NCBI GenBank assembly: GCA_025758065.1
Contig: CP107199.1
Location: 558,001 to 622,000 of the forward strand
From: Lachnospiraceae bacterium
GTDB taxonomy: Bacteria; Bacillota; Clostridia; Lachnospirales; Lachnospiraceae
Direction: 5' to 3'
Length of the DNA stretch: 64,000 bases
The first letter of the stretch is position 1; every line of letters begins with the position of its first letter. The notes beneath the pieces are model-generated. The model did not search any database, had not been told where the DNA came from, and worked only from the letters and a program-made list of their open reading frames with translations. The position numbers were made by a program, and so were the translations under genes. This document shows positions 1-9,006 of this stretch, piece by piece.

Positions 1-355
1 TATGGGTTTTCCGGTAAACTCCCAGAATGGAACCGTCTGCATCGATCATGGCAACGGAATTAAACAGCCGGTTTACATCTCTTTCATAAAAACTGATTGG
101 GATCACTACCTGCAGGCTGGCGCAAACTCTCTGGAAATAGCGCACTGCCGGATTTTCCATCACCGGCGTGGCAAACTGATAGTAATCATATCTGCGCTCC
201 TGGCAGAAATACTGGCGTTCAAACAGCTCCGGAAGAAGGATCACCTGCGCTCCTTCTGCTGCTGCCTGACGTACCAGAACCTCTGCTTTTTCTATGTTTT
301 CTGCTACATTTCTGCTGCAGCACATCTGAACTGCGGCACATCTTACGTTTCTCAC
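1..355 (-). CDS. aguB: N-carbamoylputrescine amidase, 5' part only (runs off window start)
   Basis: Carbon-nitrogen hydrolase (nitrilase family) expected to split N-carbamoylputrescine into putrescine, CO2 and ammonia, the last step from agmatine. About 118 residues are visible on the minus strand, starting VRNVRCAAVQM. Two of the three family catalytic residues are present: the Glu in LLPELFERQYF and the Lys in GVYRKTH. The Cys lies beyond the window edge. I chose a GTG start at 355 because AAGGAG sits 9 bases upstream and homologues begin just before RCAAVQM. An in-frame ATG at 424 would add 23 lysine- and glutamine-rich residues. It follows aguA in the same direction, which fixes the assignment within a broad family. 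Confidence 0.88.
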   Translation of the reverse strand, partial: MRNVRCAAVQMCCSRNVAENIEKAEVLVRQAAAEGAQVILLPELFERQYFCQERRYDYYQFATPVMENPAVRYFQRVCASLQVVIPISFYERDVNRLFNSVAMIDADGSILGVYRKTH

Positions 356-489
356 TTGCTGTTTCTCCTTCTTTCCTTCGATCTGACATTCCTGTTTATG
401 TTTGATCCGTTGTTTTTCCAACATTCAAAAGATTCTCACCATTTTTACATCAGTTGACAATTTTTTCTGTTACCGCGGGCTGTCACACC

Positions 490-1668
490 TTATTTCCCAA
501 TGCCAGAAGGTATCTGCTGTGTAATGCAGTGGATATTTCCGCCCCCTATAATGATCGCCCGGGCGTCAATAGGGCAGATCCTGCGCTCAGGGAACAGCTT
601 TCCTAAAATATCACAGGCCAGCTTATCATGTTTATCCTGAAACTGTGGAACCAGAACTGCTTCATTTGCAATATAGAAATTTACATAGCTGGCTGCCAGC
701 CGTTCTCCTGCTTCTCTGGTATCTTCTCCCGGCTCAAACATAAGCCCTTTTAAGTCTTGTTCCTGGATACATACCGGCTTCTCAGGAATTGGCAGCTTAT
801 GTATCATAAACTTTCTGCCCTTTGCATCTGTTTCATTTTCCAGAATCTGGTAATCTTCTATAGAAAGAGCATACTGGGGATCCTCTTTCTCATCTGTCCA
901 GGCTAAAACAACTTCTCCCGGCTTTACAAAGGCGCACACATTATCTATGTGTTCATTAGTCTCATCCTGCCATATGCCATTTTTCAGCCAGATGACCTTT
1001 TCTGCTCCCAGATATTCACAAAGCTTCTTTTCAATCTCTTCTTTTGTAAGATGGGGGTTTCTTCCGGGACTTAGGAGGCATGCCTCTGTTACTAATAAAG
1101 TTCCTTCCCCGTCACTGTGGATGGAACCGCCTTCCAGCACAAAATCACCGACATCATACACCGGATAATCAAGGGCATCGCAGATTGCCTCTGCTGCAGC
1201 ATCGTCCTTTTCCCAGCTTGCATAAAGGCCATCCACTTCTCCACCCCAGGCATTAAAACGCCAGTTTATGCCACGAACTTCCTTTCTGGCATTTTTAACA
1301 AAGGTAGGTCCTACATCCCTTGCCCAGGCATCGTCCGTTTCTATAGGCAAAATATGGATCTTTTCTGACTTTCCGGAAAAAGCTGCCTTTGCAGACTCCA
1401 AGGAAGAAGGTCCTGCTAACATGTAAACCTCTTCTCCTTCTGCTATAGCCTCTGCGATTTTTGCAAAGGCTTTTCTGGCATCCTTTGCCCCATAGGCCCA
1501 GGAGCCGGGACGTTCCGGCCAGATTATAATGGTTCCTTTGTGTGGTTCAAACTCTCCCGGCATGTGAAATCCATCTGCTGCCGGCAGTGTTTTTAGTCTT
1601 TCTACCTGAACTGTTTTATCTGCTTGATCCATTTCAGCGGTCATATCTGTCTTTTCCACCATCACCAT
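490..1668 (-). CDS. aguA: agmatine deiminase
   Basis: Peptidyl-arginine-deiminase-fold enzyme (392 residues, normal for the family) that converts agmatine to N-carbamoylputrescine and ammonia in the cytoplasm. The C-terminal [13 protein letters not shown] motif holds the nucleophilic Cys (about residue 381). The upstream ARDVGPTF and NAWGG motifs are also typical of AguA. The ATG at 1668 shares a base with the TAA of the preceding decarboxylase (TAATG), so translation is probably coupled, and AAGGGGAG lies 9 bases upstream. Its place between nspC and aguB supports agmatine rather than peptidyl-arginine as substrate. Confidence 0.95.
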   Translation of the reverse strand: MVMVEKTDMTAEMDQADKTVQVERLKTLPAADGFHMPGEFEPHKGTIIIWPERPGSWAYGAKDARKAFAKIAEAIAEGEEVYMLAGPSSLESAKAAFSGKSEKIHILPIETDDAWARDVGPTFVKNARKEVRGINWRFNAWGGEVDGLYASWEKDDAAAEAICDALDYPVYDVGDFVLEGGSIHSDGEGTLLVTEACLLSPGRNPHLTKEEIEKKLCEYLGAEKVIWLKNGIWQDETNEHIDNVCAFVKPGEVVLAWTDEKEDPQYALSIEDYQILENETDAKGRKFMIHKLPIPEKPVCIQEQDLKGLMFEPGEDTREAGERLAASYVNFYIANEAVLVPQFQDKHDKLACDILGKLFPERRICPIDARAIIIGGGNIHCITQQIPSGIGK

Positions 1669-2807
1669 TATGCCAGTCTCCCCTTAAAATCTCCATATCC
1701 AAAAGTACGGATAAGTTCACAGTCTCCGTCTTCTTTCATTACAGCGATCCCCGGAAGCGGGATCCCATTAAAAGTATTATTTTTCACCATGGAATAAATG
1801 GCCATATCCTGAAAATACAGCTTATCTCCCACATGGATCTGTTTATCAAAGGAATAATCCCCGATCACATCTCCCGCCAGACAAGTGCAGGAGGAAAGAC
1901 GGTAGGTAAATGCTTTTTCCCCCGCATTTCCACTATCCTTTAATGGCGGCCGGTATGGCATTTCCAGCACATCCGGCATATGACAGGCAGCAGAGGCATC
2001 TAAGATCAGCACAGACAGCCCGTTTTCCACAATATCCATTACCTCTGTCACCAGATAACCGGCATTTAATGCAATGGCTTCTCCCGGCTCCATATATACC
2101 TCCACTCCATAAGTGTCTCTTATATGTTTGATGCATTTTATAAGCAGTTTTCTGTCATAGTCATCTCTTGTAATATGATGACCACCACCCATATTCAGCC
2201 ATTTTATCTTAGAAAGCCATGGGCCAAAGTTTTCTTCCACTGCTTCCAGGGTTTTAGCCAGATCATCTGCGTTCTGCTCGCAGAGAGTATGGAAATGGAG
2301 ACCATCCAGAGCATCAAAAAGCTCTGGTTCTGCCTCTATTTCCCGTACAAACACCTCTTTTGTAACTCCCAGACGGGAACCGGGAGCACAGGGGTCATAA
2401 ATTGCATGATCCCCCTGAGTGGAGCATTCCGGATTAATACGCAGTCCCAGGCTTTTCCCTGAAACAACGTCTTTATGACGGCGAAGCTGGGCAAAGGAAT
2501 TAAAGATAATATGGTCGCATATCTCTCCCAGCTCTTTTATATCCGCATCCTTGTAAGCCGGGGCAAAAACATGGTTTTCCTTTCCCATTTCTTCTTTTCC
2601 AAGTCTTGCCTCATACAGACCACTGGCTGTCGTGCCGTCCAGATACCGGCCGATCAGAGGATATTCATAAAAACATGAAAAAGCTTTCTGGGCAAGAAGA
2701 ATCTTGCAGCCGGCTTCTTCCCGGATTTCTTTTAAAATCTGTAAATTTTCTTTCAGTTTCTTCTCATCGATCACATAACAGGGAGTGGGAAGCTGATCCA
2801 TTCTCAT
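1668..2807 (-). CDS. nspC: carboxynorspermidine/carboxyspermidine decarboxylase
   Basis: PLP enzyme of the alanine-racemase-like fold (379 residues) that removes CO2 from carboxyspermidine or carboxynorspermidine, giving spermidine or norspermidine. The PLP Lys is in ILLAQKAFS (about residue 41). The [14 protein letters not shown] segment carries the Cys and Asp that the partner subunit contributes to the active site in this family. It lies 12 bases after the dehydrogenase gene that makes its substrate. AGGGAG precedes the ATG. Putrescine is the likely acceptor because the operon makes it, so the product is probably spermidine. Confidence 0.94.
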   Translation of the reverse strand: MRMDQLPTPCYVIDEKKLKENLQILKEIREEAGCKILLAQKAFSCFYEYPLIGRYLDGTTASGLYEARLGKEEMGKENHVFAPAYKDADIKELGEICDHIIFNSFAQLRRHKDVVSGKSLGLRINPECSTQGDHAIYDPCAPGSRLGVTKEVFVREIEAEPELFDALDGLHFHTLCEQNADDLAKTLEAVEENFGPWLSKIKWLNMGGGHHITRDDYDRKLLIKCIKHIRDTYGVEVYMEPGEAIALNAGYLVTEVMDIVENGLSVLILDASAACHMPDVLEMPYRPPLKDSGNAGEKAFTYRLSSCTCLAGDVIGDYSFDKQIHVGDKLYFQDMAIYSMVKNNTFNGIPLPGIAVMKEDGDCELIRTFGYGDFKGRLA

Positions 2808-2819
2808 TTTTTGTTCTCC

Positions 2820-4079
2820 CTATTCTACGATCTGAGGATCTTCGCATACCTGCCATGGAAGTCCCCACTTATTTAATGCATCCATAAATGGATCCGGATC
2901 AAATTCCTCTACATTAAATACGCCGTCCTTCTTCCATGCACCAGTAACTACCATCATAGCACCGATCATAGCCGGGACACCGGTAGTATAGGAGATTGCC
3001 TGGGAACCAACTTCTTTGTAGCATTCCTGGTGATCACATACATTATAAATGTAAATGGTCTTTTCTTTTCCGTCTTTCACACCGGTAAAAATACAGCCGA
3101 TATTGGTCTTTCCTACAGTTCTTGGACCTAAGGAAGCCGGATCAGGCAGAAGGGCCTTTAAAAACTGGATCGGTACGATATCCTGTCCCTGGAACTGGAT
3201 CGGAGAAGTAGAAAGCATTCCTACGTTTTCCAGACATTTCATATGGGTTAAGTAGCCCTGTCCAAAGGTCATAAAGAAACGGATCCGCTTTACACCAGGG
3301 ATATTTTTTGCAAGAGACTCGATCTCTTCGTGATGAAGAAGATACATATCCTTCTTTCCTACTTCAGGGAAGTCATACTCTCTCTTGATCTCCATTGGCT
3401 CTGTTTCTACCCAATGGCCATTCTCCCAATAAGAGCCGTTTGCAGATACTTCACGTAAATTGATCTCAGGATTAAAGTTAGTCGCAAATGGATATCCATG
3501 ATCTCCGCCGTTGCAGTCTAAAATGTCAATGGTATGAATCTCATCAAAATAATGTTTTAAAGCATAAGCAGAAAATACGCTGGTAACACCCGGATCAAAT
3601 CCGCTTCCTAAAAGAGCGGTAAGACCAGCCTCTTTAAAACGTTCATTCAGATCCCACTGCCAGGAATAATCAAAGTATGCAGTAAAGCCTTTTTCCTTGC
3701 AGCGCTTTTCATAAATAGCTCTCCACTGTGGATCATCTGTATTTTCAGCCTCATAATTAGCTGTATCAATGTAATCCACACCTGTACGAAGACATGCTTC
3801 CATAATAGTAAGATCCTGATAAGGAAGTGCTACGTTTAATACTGCATCCGGCTTATAGGAACGGATCAGTGCCTCAAGTTCTTCTACCTTATCTGCATCC
3901 ACCTGGGCAGTTGTGATCACTGTATCTGTTTTTCCTTCTAACTGTGCTTTTAAAGCATCACATTTTGATTTTGTGCGGCTTGCGATCATAAGTTCTGTAA
4001 ATACACCACTGTTCTGGCAACACTTATGTACTGCTACGGAAGCTACGCCCCCACATCCAATTACCATTAATCTACTCAT
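2820..4079 (-). CDS. carboxynorspermidine/carboxyspermidine dehydrogenase (saccharopine dehydrogenase family)
   Basis: NADPH-dependent reductive condensation of aspartate semialdehyde with putrescine (or diaminopropane) to a carboxy-polyamine. The 419-residue protein starts with a Rossmann motif, MVIGCGGVASVAVHKC, and has the family segments DTANYE and GFDPGVTSVFSAYALKH. Its ATG overlaps the speE stop (ATGA), so the two are translationally coupled, and nspC follows at once. Saccharopine dehydrogenases of lysine metabolism share this fold, but the nspC neighbour makes the polyamine role the better call. Confidence 0.92.
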   Translation of the reverse strand: MSRLMVIGCGGVASVAVHKCCQNSGVFTELMIASRTKSKCDALKAQLEGKTDTVITTAQVDADKVEELEALIRSYKPDAVLNVALPYQDLTIMEACLRTGVDYIDTANYEAENTDDPQWRAIYEKRCKEKGFTAYFDYSWQWDLNERFKEAGLTALLGSGFDPGVTSVFSAYALKHYFDEIHTIDILDCNGGDHGYPFATNFNPEINLREVSANGSYWENGHWVETEPMEIKREYDFPEVGKKDMYLLHHEEIESLAKNIPGVKRIRFFMTFGQGYLTHMKCLENVGMLSTSPIQFQGQDIVPIQFLKALLPDPASLGPRTVGKTNIGCIFTGVKDGKEKTIYIYNVCDHQECYKEVGSQAISYTTGVPAMIGAMMVVTGAWKKDGVFNVEEFDPDPFMDALNKWGLPWQVCEDPQIVE

Positions 4080-4936
4080 TTGTTATTTTCCTCCTCTTCT
4101 AACAGGTCCTCCACATATTTTGGCAGCATAAACGCGCCTGCATGGAGATTTGTTGTATAGTACCATGTTGGTATATGAAGCCCGTTCCATTTTTCCGCCT
4201 GAAGATCATTTAAAGGATGATACTTCTTTGAGGCAAAGCCAAACAGCCAGTAGCCTGACGGACAGGTAGGAATATGGGCCTGATATACGCGGCTTACAGG
4301 AAAGGAACGATATACCTTTCTGTGCATGCTGCGGCAGGCAGCTTCATCTTCATCATAAAATGGACTTCCATGCTGATACACCATGATCCCATCTTCCCGC
4401 AGTGCATTATAGCAACTGCCGTAGAACTCCTTGGTAAACAGACCTTCTGTATGTCCAAACGGATCTGTAGAGTCATTGATGATCAGGTCATAGCAGTTTT
4501 TCTTTCCCCGGAGAAAACGCAGTCCGTCATCGTAATATACATGGACCCGTTCCTCGTCTAATCCGCAGGCTACCTCCGGGAAGATCTCCCTGCACACATC
4601 TACAAACATTTTATCGGTTTCCACTACATCAATAGATTCAATTCCCGGATACTGGATCAGTTCTTTTGCCACACCGCCATCTCCGCCGCCAATGATCAGC
4701 ACATTTTTCACGTTAGGATGGACAGCCATAGGCACATGTGTCACCATTTCATCATAGATAAATTCATCTTTTTCAGAAAATACGATTTCTCCATCCAAAG
4801 CTACAAATTTTCCAAACTCAGCAGATTCAAATACGTCGATCCGCTGATACTCACTTTCACCGGAAAACAGCTGACGGTCCACACGGACAGAAAGCTTTAC
4901 ATTTTCCGTATGAAACTCCGAATACCAAAGTTCCAT
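4076..4936 (-). CDS. speE: spermidine synthase family aminopropyltransferase
   Basis: 286-residue aminopropyltransferase that normally moves the aminopropyl group of decarboxylated SAM onto putrescine. Visible motifs are LIIGGGDGGVAKEL (nucleotide binding), DVVETDKMFV, YYDDGLRFL and the catalytic INDSTDPFG segment. I start at the ATG at 4936, which AGGAGG precedes by 5 bases and which gives the family length. A longer frame from 4972 has no such site. It is co-transcribed with a complete carboxyspermidine route, and no SAM decarboxylase (speD) is in the window. Its acceptor or donor may therefore not be the textbook one. Confidence 0.9.
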   Translation of the reverse strand: MELWYSEFHTENVKLSVRVDRQLFSGESEYQRIDVFESAEFGKFVALDGEIVFSEKDEFIYDEMVTHVPMAVHPNVKNVLIIGGGDGGVAKELIQYPGIESIDVVETDKMFVDVCREIFPEVACGLDEERVHVYYDDGLRFLRGKKNCYDLIINDSTDPFGHTEGLFTKEFYGSCYNALREDGIMVYQHGSPFYDEDEAACRSMHRKVYRSFPVSRVYQAHIPTCPSGYWLFGFASKKYHPLNDLQAEKWNGLHIPTWYYTTNLHAGAFMLPKYVEDLLEEEENNK

Positions 4937-4973
4937 TTTCTTCCTCCTGATGTTCTCCCACAGCGGGGGCAAT

Positions 4974-6422
4974 TTATACTAAAACCATCAGCCGTTCGAT
5001 CTTCGGATCTTCCGTTCCCTGCATGGAACATCCCTTTTCCTTTGCGTAAAGAATGTATTCCACAATCTCCTGGGTGATCACCTCGCCTGGCGCCAGGATC
5101 GGGATACCCGGTGGATAACACATAACAAATTCACCGCTGATCTTTCCTGCTGCCTGTGCAATGGGAAGAGATATCTTTTCCGCATAAAACGCCTTCTGTG
5201 GTGAACATTCTACCTTCGGTGAAATGTATTCCCCTGTAAGCATACCGGTCTTGTCTTTCCGGTAAAGCCGTTCAATATCTGCCAAAGCTCCCACTAAACG
5301 TTCAATATCCTGGATCCGGTCCCCAATAGAAATATACGCCAGAATGTTGCAGATATCTCCAAACTCAATCTGGATGTCATATTCATCTCTTAACAGATCA
5401 TAAACCTCGATACCTGCCAGTCCGATCCCCAGTGTATACACAGAAAGCTTGGTCACATCAAAATCATAGACACTGGTACCATTGACCAGATCTTTTCCAT
5501 ATGCATAATAGCCGCCAATGGAATTGATCTCATTTCTGGCATATTCTGCCATCTGGATCACTTTCCCAAAGGATTCATCCCCCCGCAGTGCCAGGTTCCT
5601 TCTGGAAATATCCAGACTGGAGAGGAGAAGATAGGATGCACTGGTAGTCTGCGTCAGGTTAATGATCTGACGCACATAATCCTGGTTCATGCCCTTATTT
5701 AACAGAAGCATGGAGCTTTGTGTCAGGCTTCCTCCGGATTTGTGCATGGAAACAGCTGCCATATCTGCACCTGCTGCCATTGCATTTACCGGAAGGCCTT
5801 TTCCAAAGTACAAATGAGTTCCATGAGCTTCATCTGCCAGCACCTTCATTCCTTTTTCATGGGCCAGCTTTACGATGCCCCGCAGATCAGAGCAGATCCC
5901 GTAATAGGTGGGGTTATTTACCAGAACTGCTACAGCATCCGGATTTTCTTCAATCGCTTTTTCCACCTTATGAATGTCCATTCCAAGAGAGATCCCCAGA
6001 TCTCCGTTTACTTCCGGATTTACATAAACCGGAACTGCCCCGCAAAGTACCAGGGCATTGATGGCGCTTTTATGTACATTTCTTGGCAGAATGATCTTAT
6101 CTCCTGCTTTACAGACTGAAAGGATCATCCCCTGAACAGCTGAAGTGGTTCCTCCTACCATAAGAAATGCATGACTGGCACCAAAGGCCTCTGCTGCCAG
6201 TTCCTCTGCCTCCCGGATCACAGATACCGGATGGCACAGGTTATCCAAAGGTTTCATGGAATTTACATCTAATCCAACACATTTTTCCCCTAAAAGAGCT
6301 GCCAGCTCCGGGTTTCCCCGTCCTCTTTTGTGTCCCGGTACATCAAAGGGCACTACCCTTTTCTTTCTAAAACGCTCTAACGCCTCATAAATAGGCGCAC
6401 GCTTTTGTGCTTCCAGGTCCAT
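4974..6422 (-). CDS. speA: Orn/Lys/Arg decarboxylase family, probably biosynthetic arginine decarboxylase
   Basis: Fold-type I PLP decarboxylase (482 residues, the short Bacillus-type form). It has FDVPGHKRGRG near the N terminus, LADEAHGTHLYFG, and the PLP Lys in SMHKSGGSLTQ. First gene of the polyamine operon, with GAGGAGG 6 bases before the ATG and 37 bases to the speE start. Family members also act on lysine or ornithine. Downstream agmatine deiminase and carbamoylputrescine amidase argue for arginine to agmatine. Confidence 0.9.
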   Translation of the reverse strand: MDLEAQKRAPIYEALERFRKKRVVPFDVPGHKRGRGNPELAALLGEKCVGLDVNSMKPLDNLCHPVSVIREAEELAAEAFGASHAFLMVGGTTSAVQGMILSVCKAGDKIILPRNVHKSAINALVLCGAVPVYVNPEVNGDLGISLGMDIHKVEKAIEENPDAVAVLVNNPTYYGICSDLRGIVKLAHEKGMKVLADEAHGTHLYFGKGLPVNAMAAGADMAAVSMHKSGGSLTQSSMLLLNKGMNQDYVRQIINLTQTTSASYLLLSSLDISRRNLALRGDESFGKVIQMAEYARNEINSIGGYYAYGKDLVNGTSVYDFDVTKLSVYTLGIGLAGIEVYDLLRDEYDIQIEFGDICNILAYISIGDRIQDIERLVGALADIERLYRKDKTGMLTGEYISPKVECSPQKAFYAEKISLPIAQAAGKISGEFVMCYPPGIPILAPGEVITQEIVEYILYAKEKGCSMQGTEDPKIERLMVLV

Positions 6423-6471
6423 TTTACCGCCTCCTCATACTCGCCGTCCCTTTTATCCATAAAAGAATCCA

Positions 6472-6505
6472 TAAAAAAACAGGTGACGGCATATTCCATC
6501 ACCTG
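6472..6505 (-). terminator. hairpin with T-run just upstream of speA
   Basis: Read on the minus strand, CAGGTGA pairs with TCACCTG (6480-6486 with 6499-6505), with two more G-C pairs inside after one mismatch and a 6-base loop, followed by seven T. It lies about 50 bases before the speA start, so it either ends the upstream small RNA or attenuates the polyamine operon. Confidence 0.7.
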
Positions 6506-6551
6506 CTGTATGTGTTTTGTCTTTAAATGTCTCTGTCCTTTTAACAGGCAG

Positions 6552-6778
6552 AAAAAAAGTGACCCTACTTTCCCAGTTCTCCGCTCTGTTTTGCCAGAAG
6601 CTCTTATTGACCGTTTCACAAGTGACGTGCCTTTTTGCACTGATAAAATTACGCATACTGCGTATCGACTTATAAAATTTGGGCTCTTAACCCAATCAAT
6701 AATGTGGTTTCCCACTTTCGGCTTCTGACCCGCCTGTCCGTCTGGGCTTAACTCAATATATTGAGTGGTCACACTTTT
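6552..6778 (-). ncRNA. unrecognised structured RNA (or speA leader)
   Basis: A non-coding stretch of about 227 bases on the minus strand with many local hairpins: CTCAATATATTGAG, GTGG-GAAA-CCAC, TTGGG/CCCAA, TACGCA/TGCGTA and GTGC/GCAC. Its two ends pair with each other (AAAAGTGTGACC with GGGTCACTTTT), and the 3' side runs into seven T, which would end transcription. A promoter lies just upstream. I do not recognise the family. The closed ends recall 6S RNA, but the many small hairpins do not look like its single rod. It could be a free small RNA or a leader controlling the polyamine operon. Confidence 0.5.
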
Positions 6779-6779
6779 T

Positions 6780-6808
6780 AAATTAACATAGTCTTAACAA
6801 GCTGTCAA
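6780..6808 (-). promoter_or_regulatory. candidate promoter for the structured RNA / speA operon
   Basis: On the minus strand a perfect TTGACA (6803-6808) is followed after 17 bases by TAATTT (6780-6785). The expected start falls at the 5' end of the structured RNA. The -10 is imperfect. Confidence 0.5.
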
Positions 6809-6935
6809 GATTTTTTTACGGTTCTTTCTTGACACAGATATGAAAGTATCTGCTTTTTTCAATCATATTACCAATCTCCCGTTAATTTTTACATTTACAT
6901 CTTCATTTTCATGGCTTATAGTAAAAAAGAACTTA

Positions 6936-7098
6936 ATGTCCTCTCGGAGGCTTTCCTGCACCTGCCTTTGTGGCCGATTTTCCGCCAGTCGCACCCGAAT
7001 TTCATCACCGTACGCACCGCGTACGCTGATGAAATTTGGGCACAACTGACAAAAAATCTTCGCACAAAATCAGGCACAAAAAGATTCCGAGAGAACAT
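6936..7098. repeat. family C palindromic repeat, copy 1 (163 bp)
   Basis: The element begins ATGTCCTCTCGGAGG and ends CCGAGAGAACAT, imperfect inverted ends. Its centre is a strong hairpin: AATTTCATCA and CGTACGC pair with GCGTACG and TGATGAAATT around a 3-base loop. A second full copy of exactly the same length lies inverted at 60251-60413, with 16 differences by my hand alignment. It carries no transposase. It sits 21 bases before the start of the first chromate-type transporter gene. Confidence 0.9.
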
Positions 7099-7119
7099 CT
7101 TATCTTTCTGGAGGAAACC

Positions 7120-7752
7120 ATGGAATTAAATATAAAAGGAGCCAGTAAGGGCCAGATTCTTAAAAAGCTCTTTCTCTCAACATTGTATCTCAGTGCCTTT
7201 ACCTTTGGCGGCGGATACGTGATCGTTACTTTAATGAAAACAAAATTTGTGGACCAGTATCACTGGATCGATGAAGAAGAGATGCTGGATCTGGTGGCTA
7301 TCGCCCAGTCCTGTCCCGGAGCAATCGCCGTAAACGGTGCCATTGTTGTTGGCTATAAACTGGCTGGCCTGACCGGTGTTTTATGCTCTGTGATTGCTAC
7401 GGTAATACCACCTTTTGTCATTCTTTCTGCTATCTCATTCTGTTATGCGGCATTCCGTTCCAACCTGATCGTTGGGTGGATGTTAAATGGCATGCAGTCA
7501 GGTGTAGGGGCAGTTATTATGGAAGTCAGCTTTAGCATGGCATCCGGTATTGTAAAAGAAAAGCAATACCTGTCTATTTTTATTATGGCCGCAGCTTTTA
7601 TTGCCAATTACTTTTATAAAGTCAGTGCCATTGTACTGATCCTGATCTGTATTGCCCTGGGTGTCGTCCTGACACTGTACCGGGAGAAAAAGGCCAAAAA
7701 AAACGACCGTAATACTTCCCAGGATAATGCACAGAAAGGAGGCACCTTATGA
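7120..7752 (+). CDS. chromate transporter family protein, first half-size subunit
   Basis: Half-size CHR-family membrane protein (210 residues) with the family signature FTFGGGYVIVTLM near the N terminus, AQSCPGAIAVNGA after the first membrane segment, and several later hydrophobic segments. CHR proteins move chromate or related anions, and many half-size pairs have no proven substrate. I start at the ATG at 7120 after CTGGAGGA, because an upstream in-frame extension lies inside the family C repeat. The stop overlaps the ATG of its partner (ATGA), as usual for such pairs that form one transporter. Confidence 0.88.
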   Translation: MELNIKGASKGQILKKLFLSTLYLSAFTFGGGYVIVTLMKTKFVDQYHWIDEEEMLDLVAIAQSCPGAIAVNGAIVVGYKLAGLTGVLCSVIATVIPPFVILSAISFCYAAFRSNLIVGWMLNGMQSGVGAVIMEVSFSMASGIVKEKQYLSIFIMAAAFIANYFYKVSAIVLILICIALGVVLTLYREKKAKKNDRNTSQDNAQKGGTL

Positions 7753-8339
7753 TCTATTTACAGCTTTTTCTCAGTTTTCTTCAAATCGGTGCCTTCAGCT
7801 TCGGAGGCGGCTATGCTGCCATGCCTCTGATACAAAACCAGGTGGTCCAACTCCATCCATGGCTTTCCCAGTCAGAATTTACGGACCTGATCACCATTTC
7901 CCAGATGACACCGGGACCTATTGCCATCAATTCCGCTACCTTCGTAGGCACCCGTATTGCCGGAATGCCGGGGGCTTTGGCGGCTACTGCCGGCTGTGTT
8001 CTGCCATCCTGCATTTTAGTTACCTTACTGGCAAAGATCTATCTGAAATACCGGAATTTAAGCCTGCTCCAGGGCGTCCTTAAATCCCTGCGTCCAGCAG
8101 TTATCGCCATGATCGCAGCTGCCGGTGCAAGCATCCTGGTCAATGCTTTCTGGGGAGAATCAATTGCCTCCCTGACCGCAAGTCAACTTTTACCAAATAT
8201 CAGCATTCGAGCCGTAGGCATTTTTACCGGCTCCCTGATCCTATTGGCCCGCTTTAAAATGAATCCCATCCATGTAATGCTTTTGTCGGGAGTGGCGGAA
8301 GTGGTGCTGCAGGTTATAGGTAACATATTTAATATTTAA
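7749..8339 (+). CDS. chromate transporter family protein, second half-size subunit
   Basis: Partner of the preceding gene (196 residues), with the matching signatures FSFGGGYAAMPLI and SQMTPGPIAINSATFVG and further membrane segments. It starts inside the stop of the first subunit, so the two are translated as a unit and probably assemble with opposite membrane orientation. The real substrate is unknown, and the neighbours give no metal-resistance context. Confidence 0.88.
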   Translation: MIYLQLFLSFLQIGAFSFGGGYAAMPLIQNQVVQLHPWLSQSEFTDLITISQMTPGPIAINSATFVGTRIAGMPGALAATAGCVLPSCILVTLLAKIYLKYRNLSLLQGVLKSLRPAVIAMIAAAGASILVNAFWGESIASLTASQLLPNISIRAVGIFTGSLILLARFKMNPIHVMLLSGVAEVVLQVIGNIFNI

Positions 8340-8435
8340 TTGAGAATTTTATTACATAATTTTCCCTCATTTTGTGGTATGATATAAGTGCTATAAAATT
8401 AAATGATCAAAATCAGATACAAGGAGGTTTTTTAT

Positions 8436-8753
8436 ATGACACTTACACATTTAACATCTGAAACATTTGACCAGGCAGTAAACGCTGGTGATGATCTGGT
8501 AGTAGTGGATTTCTTCGCTACATGGTGCGGTCCCTGTAAAATGCTGTCTCCAACTGTAGAAAAAATGGCAGAACTCCACCCGGAAGTTCATTTCTATAAA
8601 GTCGACATTGACGAAGACATGGATCTTGCAACCCGTTTTAAGGTAATGAGCGTACCAACTCTTCTCTATTTCAGAAGAGGCGTGGTTGCCAATAAGACCA
8701 TTGGCGTTATCTCTGCTTCTGAAATGGAACAGGCGATTGCCAAAGCAAAGTAA
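8436..8753 (+). CDS. trxA: thioredoxin
   Basis: Cytoplasmic thiol-disulfide oxidoreductase of 105 residues with the redox motif WCGPC (residues 30-34) and the cis-proline loop MSVPT. I start at the ATG at 8436 because AAGGAGG lies 9 bases upstream. A longer frame from 8403 lacks a ribosome site. It has its own terminator and is probably transcribed alone. A thioredoxin reductase is not in the window. Confidence 0.95.
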   Translation: MTLTHLTSETFDQAVNAGDDLVVVDFFATWCGPCKMLSPTVEKMAELHPEVHFYKVDIDEDMDLATRFKVMSVPTLLYFRRGVVANKTIGVISASEMEQAIAKAK

Positions 8754-8768
8754 AAAAGCAATCTTTAG

Positions 8769-8799
8769 CAGAGCTGTATAAAAGCAGCTCTGTTTTTTT
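8769..8799 (+). terminator. terminator after thioredoxin
   Basis: An 8-bp perfect stem (CAGAGCTG at 8769-8776, CAGCTCTG at 8785-8792) with an 8-base loop, followed by seven T. Confidence 0.9.
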
Positions 8800-8896
8800 C
8801 TGCATAAAACCACTGTCACTCTTCTTTTCACAATCGAAAAAAACACCAGAATATGATATACTTATGATACCAAAGGCAAAAGGTTATAAATCTGAT

Positions 8897-8910
8897 GCAA
8901 GCATGCTTGC
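8897..8910. promoter_or_regulatory. 14-bp perfect palindrome upstream of the diguanylate cyclase
   Basis: GCAAGCATGCTTGC, about 100 bases before the start codon at 9007, in a leader with no other gene. It may be an operator or a small hairpin. No known c-di-GMP riboswitch signature was recognised in this leader. Confidence 0.35.
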
Positions 8911-9006
8911 AGGAGGAATTTTGAACTTGAGACCCGCCAAAAACATGAGTAGGAAACCTGAAAACCAACAAGAAAAGCACCAACACGGAAGGAGGTTCCC
9001 ATATTT

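Noticed and set aside
97..457. Plus-strand open frames opposite aguB
   Set aside because: They are mirror frames of a recognisable nitrilase-family gene on the minus strand.
6377..6772. 131-codon minus-strand frame upstream of speA
   Set aside because: It overlaps the structured RNA and the 5' end of speA, has no ribosome site, and has no recognisable domain.
6916..7098. 60-codon open frame through family C copy 1, with a similar 61-codon frame through copy 2
   Set aside because: The frames lie in a palindromic repeat, lack ribosome sites, and their similarity follows from the DNA repeat. Fragments of the repeat do not keep the frame.
8881..9006. c-di-GMP riboswitch in front of the diguanylate cyclase
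   Set aside because: Neither the type I nor type II conserved core could be found; only a 14-bp palindrome is present.
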